Positions 1 to 6,047 of a stretch of DNA of 8,570 nucleotides are shown piece by piece. The notes beneath the pieces are model-generated. The model ran no database searches. It was not told where the DNA came from and saw only the letters and a program-made list of their open reading frames with translations. Source of the stretch: an uncultured Oscillospiraceae bacterium (GTDB lineage: Bacteria > Bacillota > Clostridia > Oscillospirales > Ruminococcaceae); contig CAJUMG010000028.1 in assembly GCA_910587335.1 (NCBI GenBank), forward strand, positions 6,392 through 14,961, written 5' to 3'. Made by a program: the position numbers and the translations under genes. How positions within the stretch are numbered: position 1 is the first letter of the stretch; the number at the start of each line of letters is the position of its first letter.

Positions 1-650
1 TCTGTCCTCGTTTCAACCACTTCTCCATAAAGCCCTTCCTTTTTGAAGGCAATTTCAATTTCTTGAGGGGTATGGGACAAACGAAAATTATCGTCAACAG
101 CCTCAGTTGCCCATAACGGATAGACGGCATTGTTGATATGTTTGTTGACATCAATATCATCGTAACGGACTTTAAATGTAACCTGTGTTGAAATTTGAAC
201 CGGATCAGGAAGCTTGTCAAAAGAAGTTTCCAATGCCCGTTCAGAAATAATCTGATATTCCGGCAAATGTTCTCTCAGGCTGACGGGACGCTTTTTGCCA
301 AAATCTATTAAAATCCATTGACTGGCCGCGGTGATAATCGTGTTGCCTTGTTCATCTTCCACCCGGAAATCGCGAATAGCACCTAAACGGCGTTCTTCGC
401 AAGGCCAAGTAATAATTTTAACGGTTTCATGCCATCTCGGCAGCCGGTTGATTTTTAAATGGTAATTAGCTCCTACCCAGGCTAATCCTTTACTGCAGCA
501 AAAATCATATCCTAACCCCATTTTATTGGCATGACTGTCCGCGGCATCCTGAAAAATATTCAGCAAGGTAATCAATCGCAGTTGTCCGTTCTTATCGCAT
601 TCATAACTGCGAATGGGATATTCTCTGATAAATTTTTCAATCTTTACCAT
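1..650 (-). CDS. Acyl-ACP thioesterase (FatA/FatB-like), 3' end cut by window edge
   Basis: The product would hydrolyse the thioester of acyl-acyl carrier protein to release free fatty acids in the cytoplasm. I translated 216 residues from the ATG at 650; the stop lies left of the window. Two hot-dog folds are visible. The first is around residues 1-120, with an FQDAADSHANKMG helix at 33-45. The second begins near 155 and carries the family signature VRYDDIDVNKHINN at 161-174. Its D167, N169 and H171 have the same D-x-N-x-H spacing as the catalytic residues of plant FatB. Bacterial members are usually about 240-260 residues, so only a short tail should be missing. The start codon overlaps the stop of the upstream hydrolase by one base (TAATG), so its translation is probably coupled to that gene. 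The family is secure from the motif; chain-length preference cannot be read. Confidence 0.88.
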   Translation of the reverse strand, partial: MVKIEKFIREYPIRSYECDKNGQLRLITLLNIFQDAADSHANKMGLGYDFCCSKGLAWVGANYHLKINRLPRWHETVKIITWPCEERRLGAIRDFRVEDEQGNTIITAASQWILIDFGKKRPVSLREHLPEYQIISERALETSFDKLPDPVQISTQVTFKVRYDDIDVNKHINNAVYPLWATEAVDDNFRLSHTPQEIEIAFKKEGLYGEVVETRT

Positions 651-2161
651 TACTTTTCTCCATTATTAATATGATTTTTGCGTTGTTGTAAAAACATCTT
701 AAAACGTCTGAGGCAGCGGCGATTACTGATGGTTCGTTTTAACAAGCCGCTTCCCGAGGTTGCTTTTTGAAAAACTTCTGTCAGATAGGCCTTGCCGTCA
801 TCATAAATGACAGCCAGCCATTTAGCAGGCATAGCGGCCAAGCGTCGATAACCGTTGTTTGTCAGCCGCCAAAGTTCGTTATTGGCGGGAGTTGGAGCAA
901 TAAGCTCAATGCCGCAAAAAGCAGCCAGCTTTTGAACATTATCAATCACAAATTTTGGGGTGTGGGTCGGAATAAATATGGTTTTCGGCAAAATGCGGTG
1001 CAATTGCTCTATATCGCGCCAAAATCCATGTCCGCAGCCTTGCAGTTCAGGATAATCATCCACGCTGACAAAAGAAATATTATGTGCATTCAGCTGGCCT
1101 TTAAGCGGATTAAAAAATGTGGCAGCAGTAATAATGCCAAAACTATTATGCTCATTTGCTTCGAAAGCCGCGGAAAGATGGTTATAAGTACCGATAACCA
1201 CATAATTGTTGTTAAGAGTAGCAATTTCCTCCGGCTCATGGCTGTAAATAACCTTAATGCGTTCTCCAGCCAGCTTGCTAAAATCAATGCCATATTGCTG
1301 AATGAGGTGCAAATAGCTGTAAAAGTCGGGATTCCCAAAGAATACAACGTTTTTCTTAACCTTTAATGCCGCTAAGAAAGCAGTAATATACATTTCCGGG
1401 TGGGTCGGATAAACCGGTAGAAAAATTTTGCGCTGACTGTTGTTCTGTAGTAATTTTGTCAGCCTTTTAAATGTGTCTGCCTCTCTGGTGGCAAAACCGT
1501 CGTCATAAACGCCATAAAAGTCAACAACCGCATAATCAATAGTATCAGACAACGCTTGCAGGCGTTTAATATCCGTCGGCTTTCGAAAATAGGTGGATTG
1601 ATCCATCTTCATATCGCCGCTGTGATAAACTGAACCGGAAGCTGATTTAATAATAAAGCCGAAGCTGTCAAAACAAGTGTGGCTGCTGCTGATAACTTCA
1701 ATCTGCAAACTGCCTATTTTGATGTTGTCACCGGGAGCAATTTCAATTTCTGGCGGCCGTTTGGTGCGCGGAATTTGATAAATCTTATACAGGTCGGCAA
1801 GAATCATAAAGGTGTATTTACCCGCATAAAGCGTCGGCAGACGATACCCTGCTTTCAGATAATGAATAATTCCGTTAAGATGATCCGGATGAGAATGTGT
1901 CAAAAAAAGGGCTTTAGCCGTGTCTTCGCCGCTGCCCAGCAAAGTCCTGATATCCGGAACTGCGGCTGCGGAATTTCTCACGCCTAAAGCCTGATGATTG
2001 TCAAACTTCCCCAAATCAACAAGAATTGTTGTCCGGCTCAGTTTTTTATTTGTTTTTAATTGGAGGTCGGTATACCTGTAACAATGCCCGCTGATTTGGT
2101 CAATATTATTTCCACCCAACGGTTGCCAGTATAGGCCGACCTGATTAATTGCTTCATTCAT
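650..2161 (-). CDS. Metallo-beta-lactamase-fold hydrolase with RNase J/beta-CASP-like motifs
   Basis: This is a 503-residue probable zinc hydrolase with no signal peptide. The metal site HSHPDH is at residues 89-94. H161 lies in an SSSHTCFDSFG segment and D183 in HSGDMKMD. These match the third histidine region and the metal-bridging aspartate region of RNase J (HSIPDSFG and TGDFK types). Towards the C-terminus, GCGHGF (375-380) and FIPTHTP (396-402) resemble the SGHA and PxHGE motifs of beta-CASP nucleases. It is shorter than a typical RNase J (about 550 residues) and divergent, so nuclease activity is an inference. I chose the ATG at 2161, which has AAAAGAG upstream. An in-frame TTG at 2179 would add six residues but has no Shine-Dalgarno sequence and lies inside a hairpin. 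It overlaps the downstream thioesterase start by one base and follows the transglycosylase after 39 bases. Confidence 0.75.
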   Translation of the reverse strand: MNEAINQVGLYWQPLGGNNIDQISGHCYRYTDLQLKTNKKLSRTTILVDLGKFDNHQALGVRNSAAAVPDIRTLLGSGEDTAKALFLTHSHPDHLNGIIHYLKAGYRLPTLYAGKYTFMILADLYKIYQIPRTKRPPEIEIAPGDNIKIGSLQIEVISSSHTCFDSFGFIIKSASGSVYHSGDMKMDQSTYFRKPTDIKRLQALSDTIDYAVVDFYGVYDDGFATREADTFKRLTKLLQNNSQRKIFLPVYPTHPEMYITAFLAALKVKKNVVFFGNPDFYSYLHLIQQYGIDFSKLAGERIKVIYSHEPEEIATLNNNYVVIGTYNHLSAAFEANEHNSFGIITAATFFNPLKGQLNAHNISFVSVDDYPELQGCGHGFWRDIEQLHRILPKTIFIPTHTPKFVIDNVQKLAAFCGIELIAPTPANNELWRLTNNGYRRLAAMPAKWLAVIYDDGKAYLTEVFQKATSGSGLLKRTISNRRCLRRFKMFLQQRKNHINNGEK

Positions 2162-2165
2162 CGTC

Positions 2166-2184
2166 TTGGCTCTTTTCAAGCCAA
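2166..2184 (-). promoter_or_regulatory. Hairpin just upstream of the hydrolase start codon
   Basis: On the minus strand TTGGCT pairs perfectly with AGCCAA around the 7-base loop TGAAAAG, four bases before the ATG at 2161. The purine-rich ribosome-binding segment (AAAAGAG) lies in the loop and 3' arm. The structure could expose or limit the ribosome-binding site between the co-transcribed transglycosylase and hydrolase. No U-tract follows, so it is not a standard terminator. The structure is seen; the role is inference. Confidence 0.4.
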
Positions 2185-2200
2185 AGTTTTATCAGTGTAT

Positions 2201-2977
2201 TTAGTTGCTAGCAATTAATTTGTTTTTTCTGTACTCAGCTAATTTCTTTTCGCGCCAGGCATTTGCATCAATCCGAACATTAGTCTTGCGTGCGGGAGCT
2301 TGTTTGAGCGATGCGGTTTTAATCGCTTTAGGCGCTTTTCTGCTTTGTTTTAAAGCTTTTTCCTGTGCTTGTACACGATCGACAAACAGATGGTTGTCGG
2401 TATCGTTATTGGCCATTTTGACAATTTCATAGGCTGAAACGATTTTTTTCTTATAACGCAAAGCTTTGTGCGGCGTTTTAGAGTGATAAGCCATCGCGGC
2501 TTTCAGCCAGTCTTTGTCATTGTTTTCATACAAATTTTTCAAGTATTTTGCCGCATAAGCCACATTCTGCTGTGGATCTAAAGCATCTTCAATGCTCTTA
2601 AAGGCTTTGCCGTGGTATGAAAGGTTAATCTGCATACAACCGACATCAATACTTTTAACGCCTTGTGCCTGTAGATTTTTGATTGCTTTAACGGCTTCAG
2701 CTTTGGTTTTGAAAAATTGTCCTTTGCCTTGGGCATTAATTGTCCACGGCCAAGCCAAAGCTTGCTGTTCTTTTTCATTCCAACGCCCGGTTTCGACACT
2801 GGAAATCGTTGTTAACAAATGCTTCTTGATATTTTGTTCTTTTTCAATTTTTTGTGTGGCGTTCAGACAGGTATAAGTGTCGTCAGCATAATGTTGGGCG
2901 GCCTGTGCCTGCGCCGGCTGAAGTAACATCAGCAAGATTGCAAAAAACATCAAATATTTTGACACGAAATATCGCAT
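2201..2977 (-). CDS. Secreted SLT-domain lytic transglycosylase
   Basis: The 258-residue product is predicted to cleave peptidoglycan glycan strands in the periplasm. Residues 1 to about 27 form a Sec signal peptide: basic MRYFVSK start, a hydrophobic FFAILLMLL core and an AQA-type cleavage site. The SLT (lysozyme-like) domain spans about 50-170. Its catalytic glutamate is E62 in SSVETG, followed by AWPWTIN (75-81), GCMQINLSYHG (113-123) and AYHS (163-166). The last corresponds to the usual AYN(A)G active-site strand. A Lys/Arg/Gln-rich tail (about 200-258) has no recognised domain and may bind the anionic wall or membrane. The ATG at 2977 has GAGGGA eight bases upstream, which supports this start. 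Alphaproteobacterial SLT proteins of this compact type occur both as housekeeping wall enzymes and in secretion loci; nothing nearby suggests secretion. Confidence 0.87.
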   Translation of the reverse strand: MRYFVSKYLMFFAILLMLLQPAQAQAAQHYADDTYTCLNATQKIEKEQNIKKHLLTTISSVETGRWNEKEQQALAWPWTINAQGKGQFFKTKAEAVKAIKNLQAQGVKSIDVGCMQINLSYHGKAFKSIEDALDPQQNVAYAAKYLKNLYENNDKDWLKAAMAYHSKTPHKALRYKKKIVSAYEIVKMANNDTDNHLFVDRVQAQEKALKQSRKAPKAIKTASLKQAPARKTNVRIDANAWREKKLAEYRKNKLIASN

Positions 2978-3102
2978 CCCTCTGTTCCCTCAAAATGGCC
3001 ACAAACATCCCTTATGCAACAAATATGCCAATTTCAGTTTATGTTTCGCCTGATTAAAATCTAAAAATTTTGAGGTTGGTTATATCTAAAATATAAACTC
3101 CC

Positions 3103-3149
3103 GATTACTAAAATATCACCTTAAAAGTAATCATAAGTTATAATGATTA
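3103..3149. repeat. Overlapping inverted repeats between two minus-strand genes
   Basis: GATTACT (3103-3109) and AGTAATC (3126-3132) form a perfect 7-base inverted repeat. TAATCAT (3128-3134) and ATGATTA (3143-3149) form a second one that shares the middle arm, so the two are mutually exclusive as hairpins. They lie in the 235-base gap after the amidohydrolase stop and before the transglycosylase start. They could be operator half-sites or a weak terminator. No U-tract supports termination, and I could not find a convincing -35/-10 pair for the transglycosylase. Confidence 0.35.
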
Positions 3150-3212
3150 AACGTTGCGCTGCACTAGTATATAAACTTAGCGGCGCTGAAAACAAGAGGG
3201 CTTATAGCATAA

Positions 3213-4103
3213 TTATTTTTTAAAATCCAGCAAAAAATTGCCTAAAGCAAGAATTGCCTGACAAATATCTTGGCTAAGCTTTGAAAATGCGTCATTTTTT
3301 TTGTACACACGTTCATTCATATATAACCCGCGATTAATCTCCATCTGCATGGTATAGATTCCTTTGCGCGGCTGGCAGTAGTTGAAAGTGATATATGCTC
3401 CGGAATACGGGCAATTGTCTGAAATATTGTAACCGGAGTCTTCTAATGATTTCTTAAAAATATCATGCATTTCCGCCGGGCAGCTCTGCTCAAACAACGT
3501 TCCCAAACAAAAATCAATTTTATTGGTATCTTGCATCAAAGAGCAGATTTCAGAAGGCATGGAATGGCAGTCCAGAACCATGCAGAATCCAAACTTTTTA
3601 ATAACTTTATCAATCAGCTGCTGCAATTTTTTGTGATAAGTATCATAAACCTGAGCCAATCGCTCGGTGACCTCGTCATAATCCAAAAGCCCGTTGTATA
3701 TATTATGATTCTTGGCCGTAATACGGTGAATAACCCCTAAACCCACCCGGCAGCGCCGACCGCCGATGTTGGTTTCATTGGCGTGCGGATGATTATAAAA
3801 CATCGTTGGGTCAAGTTCTATTTTGTCGCGGTTGACATCGACAAAGGAGCGGGCAATATTCATGGCAATCATGGGAATACCCTCATTCGATGCGGCTTCG
3901 ACAAGCTCGTCTACAAAAGAATCTTCATTGCTGCGCAATTCGGCGATGCTGCATTGGCTGTTAGCCAAAAACTCTTCAGGAAATACAGCCCCTTTATGCG
4001 GAACTGACAGGACCAAAGGATATTTAATATCTTTGACATTATGTTCGTCAAAGATTTTGAGCTTGGCATAATCAACTTTAAAATCTATATGCTTATCAGG
4101 CAC
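3213..4103 (-). CDS. N-formylglutamate amidohydrolase family protein
   Basis: The 296-residue cytoplasmic protein belongs to the N-formylglutamate amidohydrolase (HutG-like) family, whose characterised members hydrolyse N-formyl-L-glutamate to formate and glutamate in histidine degradation. Family motifs in order are LSVPHKGAVFP (32-42), NEDSFVDEL (59-67), ARSFVDVNRD (84-93), GLGVIHR (121-127), VLDCHSMPSE (176-185) and MQMEINRGLYM (252-262). The histidines and acidic residues in these blocks are the expected metal and active-site positions. The start is GTG at 4103, preceded by AAAGGA with a 6-base spacer, so this non-ATG start is well supported. No other hut genes are visible, so the true substrate may be another N-acyl or N-formyl amino acid. 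An 8-base inverted repeat lies directly upstream of the ribosome-binding site. Confidence 0.87.
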   Translation of the reverse strand: MPDKHIDFKVDYAKLKIFDEHNVKDIKYPLVLSVPHKGAVFPEEFLANSQCSIAELRSNEDSFVDELVEAASNEGIPMIAMNIARSFVDVNRDKIELDPTMFYNHPHANETNIGGRRCRVGLGVIHRITAKNHNIYNGLLDYDEVTERLAQVYDTYHKKLQQLIDKVIKKFGFCMVLDCHSMPSEICSLMQDTNKIDFCLGTLFEQSCPAEMHDIFKKSLEDSGYNISDNCPYSGAYITFNYCQPRKGIYTMQMEINRGLYMNERVYKKNDAFSKLSQDICQAILALGNFLLDFKK

Positions 4104-4118
4104 AGCTTATCCTTTCAC

Positions 4119-4145
4119 GACTGTTTTATTAACGTTCAAACAGTC
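4119..4145 (-). promoter_or_regulatory. Perfect 8-base inverted repeat upstream of the amidohydrolase
   Basis: GACTGTTT (4119-4126) and AAACAGTC (4138-4145) are perfect complements around an 11-base spacer that contains the palindrome AACGTT. In the minus-strand transcript the hairpin ends 15 bases before the GTG start, immediately ahead of AAAGGA. It lies after the stop of the upstream 253-residue gene. No U-tract follows it, so an operator or a translation-level structure is more likely than a terminator. The function is inference. Confidence 0.45.
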
Positions 4146-4151
4146 TAACGT

Positions 4152-4168
4152 AAAAAGATTAACTTTTT
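4152..4168 (-). terminator. Possible weak terminator after the 253-residue gene
   Basis: In the minus-strand transcript AAAAAG pairs with CTTTTT around the loop TTAAT, 12 bases after the TGA stop of the upstream gene. The 3' arm doubles as a short U-run. The stem is nearly all A-U and therefore weak. It may only attenuate transcription into the amidohydrolase gene. Confidence 0.3.
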
Positions 4169-4179
4169 CATAATTTTTG

Positions 4180-4941
4180 TCAGCGAGATAAATCAGAAGA
4201 TTTTTGTAAATTATTTAAATTCATGTTGCTTCTGTTTTTATGCTGTAATTTGACCTTATCCATGATTGCCGCCATCTCTTTAGCGCATTTTTCGCCGTAA
4301 GCATTATCTCGGTATTGTGTCATTGAGGGATTGGTTGTATCCCTGTAGCACCATTGGCCGCCAATCTTGTTCGTGTATTTACGCTTAAGGTCGTTGTTAC
4401 TTAATTGAAAATCAATAACATTATCTTTAACGTAGAAATCAATGCTTTGCTTGCCGTCTGCACTGAAGCCTTTCATGTGGAGAGAGCCGTCTTTTTCTTT
4501 TTTTATTGTTAGCTGCTCAATATCCGGTGCAAAAGATAAACGTGATTTTTCGGATAATGTGACATTAATCCCGCCTTCAAGTTGTTTTCCTAAAGGTATG
4601 CTGGGAGCTGTTTGAGATTGGGGTGCGACGGATGAGGGTTCTTTTGTTTTAAGTCCTGAAATATAATTTTGTGCCTGTAGCAGATTGTTTTTGTCACCTT
4701 TGGGAAGATATGGATTATCTAAATCGTCACTAGAAAATTGTCGGTGAGCTTTTGTCGGATTATCCGCTTTTTTTTCATAAGTGTCTAATCTAAATTCGCC
4801 ATTTTCACCATAAATTGCAAAAAATAACAATTCCCCATTTGCATCATAACCGCGGACGGAAACGGGTTCGCCTTGGGGCTTGTCTTTGTTGTCATATTCA
4901 ATATGTGCTGCGGCACTTAAATGTTCGCTCAGGTTATACAT
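4180..4941 (-). CDS. Hypothetical protein, 253 residues, not recognised
   Basis: I do not recognise this protein. It is hydrophilic, with no signal peptide and no membrane segment. The N-terminal part (about 1-60) has short beta-like segments (PVSVRGYDANGELLFFAIYG). A low-complexity Ser/Thr/Pro/Gln linker spans about 98-118. The C-terminal part (about 122-253) has another beta-rich region (GFSADGKQSIDFYVKDNVIDFQL) and ends in an Asn/Lys/Ser-rich tail. Two cysteines lie in the second half (GGQWCYRD and GEKCAKEM). The ATG at 4941 is preceded by GGGAGAA with a good spacer, and a TATAAT box lies just upstream (4958-4963, minus strand) without a convincing -35. It is the first gene of the minus-strand block, divergent from the tRNA gene. 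Coding is likely; function is unknown. Confidence 0.72.
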   Translation of the reverse strand: MYNLSEHLSAAAHIEYDNKDKPQGEPVSVRGYDANGELLFFAIYGENGEFRLDTYEKKADNPTKAHRQFSSDDLDNPYLPKGDKNNLLQAQNYISGLKTKEPSSVAPQSQTAPSIPLGKQLEGGINVTLSEKSRLSFAPDIEQLTIKKEKDGSLHMKGFSADGKQSIDFYVKDNVIDFQLSNNDLKRKYTNKIGGQWCYRDTTNPSMTQYRDNAYGEKCAKEMAAIMDKVKLQHKNRSNMNLNNLQKSSDLSR

Positions 4942-5094
4942 TATTATTCTCCCATAAATTATATCTCTACACTAACACATACGGATGTATTTGTAAATGA
5001 TTTATTGCAGTGGTCGATTTTTTTGTCCTATTTTAATGTTATCGGAAAAACTGATTAAATTTATAAGATTTTTCATGGATAACAAAAAAAGTTC

Positions 5095-5123
5095 TTGCAT
5101 TTAAATTTTGAATCCCGTATACA
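5095..5123 (+). promoter_or_regulatory. Candidate promoter of tRNA-Val
   Basis: TTGCAT (5095-5100) and TATACA (5118-5123) are 17 bases apart and end 12 bases before the tRNA 5' end, which is the expected geometry. The -35 box matches the consensus only partly, so this rests mainly on position and the -10 box. Confidence 0.4.
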
Positions 5124-5135
5124 TCAAAACGCAAT

Positions 5136-5212
<77 letters not shown>

Positions 5213-5253
5213 ATTTTATAAGAAATATCAATAAGATACTTCAAAATAAGTTT

Positions 5254-5290
5254 AAGGCTTTCCATTAATCTGGCAAGCCTTTTCTTTTTT
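5254..5290 (+). terminator. Rho-independent terminator after tRNA-Val
   Basis: AAGGCTT (5254-5260) and AAGCCTT (5275-5281) form a perfect 7-base stem with a 14-base loop, followed directly by the T-rich run TTCTTTTTT (5282-5290). It lies 41 bases past the tRNA CCA and should end the tRNA transcript. If integration is at the tRNA 3' end, this terminator belongs to the element. Confidence 0.75.
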
Positions 5291-5371
5291 GTATACCTGT
5301 CAGTATAAATAAGCAAAAACAATGTATTAGCAAAGCAAAAGCGTAATGTTTTTATCTTTTAAAGTCACAAA

Positions 5372-5412
5372 TTTGGCACAATTTTGAACCTAAATAGTTC
5401 ATTTGTGCCAAA
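5372..5412. repeat. 10-base perfect inverted repeat with inner repeat
   Basis: TTTGGCACAA (5372-5381) and TTGTGCCAAA (5403-5412) are perfect complements. Within the 21-base spacer GAAC (5386-5389) and GTTC (5397-5400) form a second, collinear repeat around CTAAATA. It lies about 90 bases upstream of the integrase promoter. Candidate roles are a recombinase or excisionase arm site, a repressor operator or an origin hairpin. It has no downstream T-run. Confidence 0.6.
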
Positions 5413-5489
5413 GAATGACCGCTGGATGAGAATTTTGCGACAAATTTATATGTGATAACCTATTGTAAAACAATATTAATTTTTTATAT

Positions 5490-5510
5490 CGAATCATTTT
5501 GACAGATTCG
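5490..5510. promoter_or_regulatory. Candidate operator overlapping the integrase -35 box
   Basis: CGAATC (5490-5495) and GATTCG (5505-5510) are perfect inverted half-sites separated by nine bases. The -35 hexamer (5499-5504) lies inside the spacer, so a dimeric protein bound here would block RNA polymerase. The element's own small DNA-binding protein at 7953-8270 is a possible ligand, but nothing in the sequence proves it. Confidence 0.45.
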
Positions 5511-5527
5511 CAAAATTGCAGTATATT
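5499..5527 (+). promoter_or_regulatory. Sigma70-type promoter of the integrase
   Basis: TTGACA (5499-5504, consensus) and TATATT (5522-5527, five of six) are separated by exactly 17 bases. Transcription would start near 5534, giving a 5' leader of about 55 bases to the integrase ATG. The spacer begins GATTCG, as in the second promoter at 6799-6827. Confidence 0.75.
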
Positions 5528-5557
5528 TATCTCAGTTTTATTTTATGGAGAAAAATT

Positions 5558-5596
5558 ATGTTAACAACTAAAAACAGAAAGGTTACTTATGTCTGA
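5558..5596 (+). CDS. Possible 12-codon leader peptide overlapping the integrase start
   Basis: An ATG with GGAGAA correctly spaced upstream opens a 12-residue frame (MLTTKNRKVTYV) whose TGA lies eight bases past the first base of the integrase ATG, in another frame. Its ribosome-binding site looks stronger than the one of the integrase itself. It could couple or limit integrase translation. A frame this short is also easily accidental, so this is only a candidate. Confidence 0.25.
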   Translation: MLTTKNRKVTYV

Positions 5597-6047
5597 TTAC
5601 AATCTCTATAAAAGAAACGATAATTATTATATTGATTTTATCCACCCTGAAACAGGAAAAAGGATTCGAGAAAGCTTAAAAACAAGTGATGAAAAGCTAG
5701 CTCAAAAATATGCAAACACGAGATACTTTAATGTGCTTCGAGATATAGAATTAGGTATTAGTGTTGAAGATAAAGATTTATCCAAAATATTTAAAGAATA
5801 TGTAGACACGAAACCAACCCAGTATAATCAAGATACTGTCCAACGGCATTGGCTTCCATATCTGGAAGAAAAGAAAATAAAGCTATCCAAATTAAAACAA
5901 GTTGATATAACCAGATATTATCCTTGGCGAAGAGCCAGAAAATATCAAAATAAAGATGTCAAAGACATTACTCTAAACCGAGAAAACTGTGCTTTACGAA
6001 GTTTTATCAATTTTGCGATGGATATTTATGCCCCAAAAAGGATTTGA
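5589..6047 (+). CDS. Tyrosine integrase, N-terminal part (split by frameshift)
   Basis: These 152 residues carry the DNA-binding half of a phage-type site-specific recombinase. Residues 1-45 (LYKRNDNYYIDFIHPETGKRIRESLKT region) match the short beta-strand N-terminal domain common in phage integrases. About 65-150 form the SAM-like core-binding domain, with the LSKLKQVDITRYYPWR and NRENCALRSFINFAMD helices. There is no catalytic domain in this frame. The ATG at 5589 has AAAGG six bases upstream. The frame stops at TGA 6045-6047, just after a CCCAAAA heptamer (6032-6038). A -1 slip there would join it to the downstream frame and give a 382-residue enzyme of normal integrase length. Confidence 0.8.
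   Translation: MSDYNLYKRNDNYYIDFIHPETGKRIRESLKTSDEKLAQKYANTRYFNVLRDIELGISVEDKDLSKIFKEYVDTKPTQYNQDTVQRHWLPYLEEKKIKLSKLKQVDITRYYPWRRARKYQNKDVKDITLNRENCALRSFINFAMDIYAPKRI
6032..6038 (+). promoter_or_regulatory. Candidate -1 ribosomal frameshift site
   Basis: In the zero frame the bases read C CCA AAA, a perfect X XXY YYZ heptamer, three codons before the stop. Slipping to CCC AAA continues with AAG GAT TTG and enters the catalytic frame with no gap. I see no clear pseudoknot or strong stem at the usual 5-9 base distance. A one-base loss in the A-run, in the genome or in sequencing, gives the same picture. Confidence 0.4.

Larger units (their letters stand above)
5291..5588 (+). other. Integrase upstream region with nested inverted repeats
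   Basis: No convincing gene longer than a 12-codon leader is visible between the terminator and the integrase. The stretch instead holds control-like structure: a short TATAC/GTATA repeat (5292-5307), a 10-base-arm palindrome (5372-5412), TATTGT/ACAATA (5461-5475), CGAATC/GATTCG over the -35 box (5490-5510) and a strong promoter (5499-5527). This is the usual place for integrase arm sites and repressor operators, but no specific protein can be assigned to any of them. Confidence 0.5.

Noticed and set aside
767..1366. 199-codon open frame on the plus strand opposite the hydrolase gene
   Set aside because: It lies wholly within the minus-strand hydrolase gene, which has clear metal-site motifs; the antisense frame shows no recognisable domain.
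3154..3188. GCGCTGC/GCGGCGC inverted repeat as a terminator of the amidohydrolase gene
   Set aside because: In the minus-strand transcript the stem contains a C-A mismatch, the loop is long and no U-tract follows.
4958..4963. TATAAT box on the minus strand upstream of the 253-residue gene as a full promoter
   Set aside because: No acceptable -35 hexamer lies 16-18 bases upstream, and the start point would fall within the ribosome-binding site.
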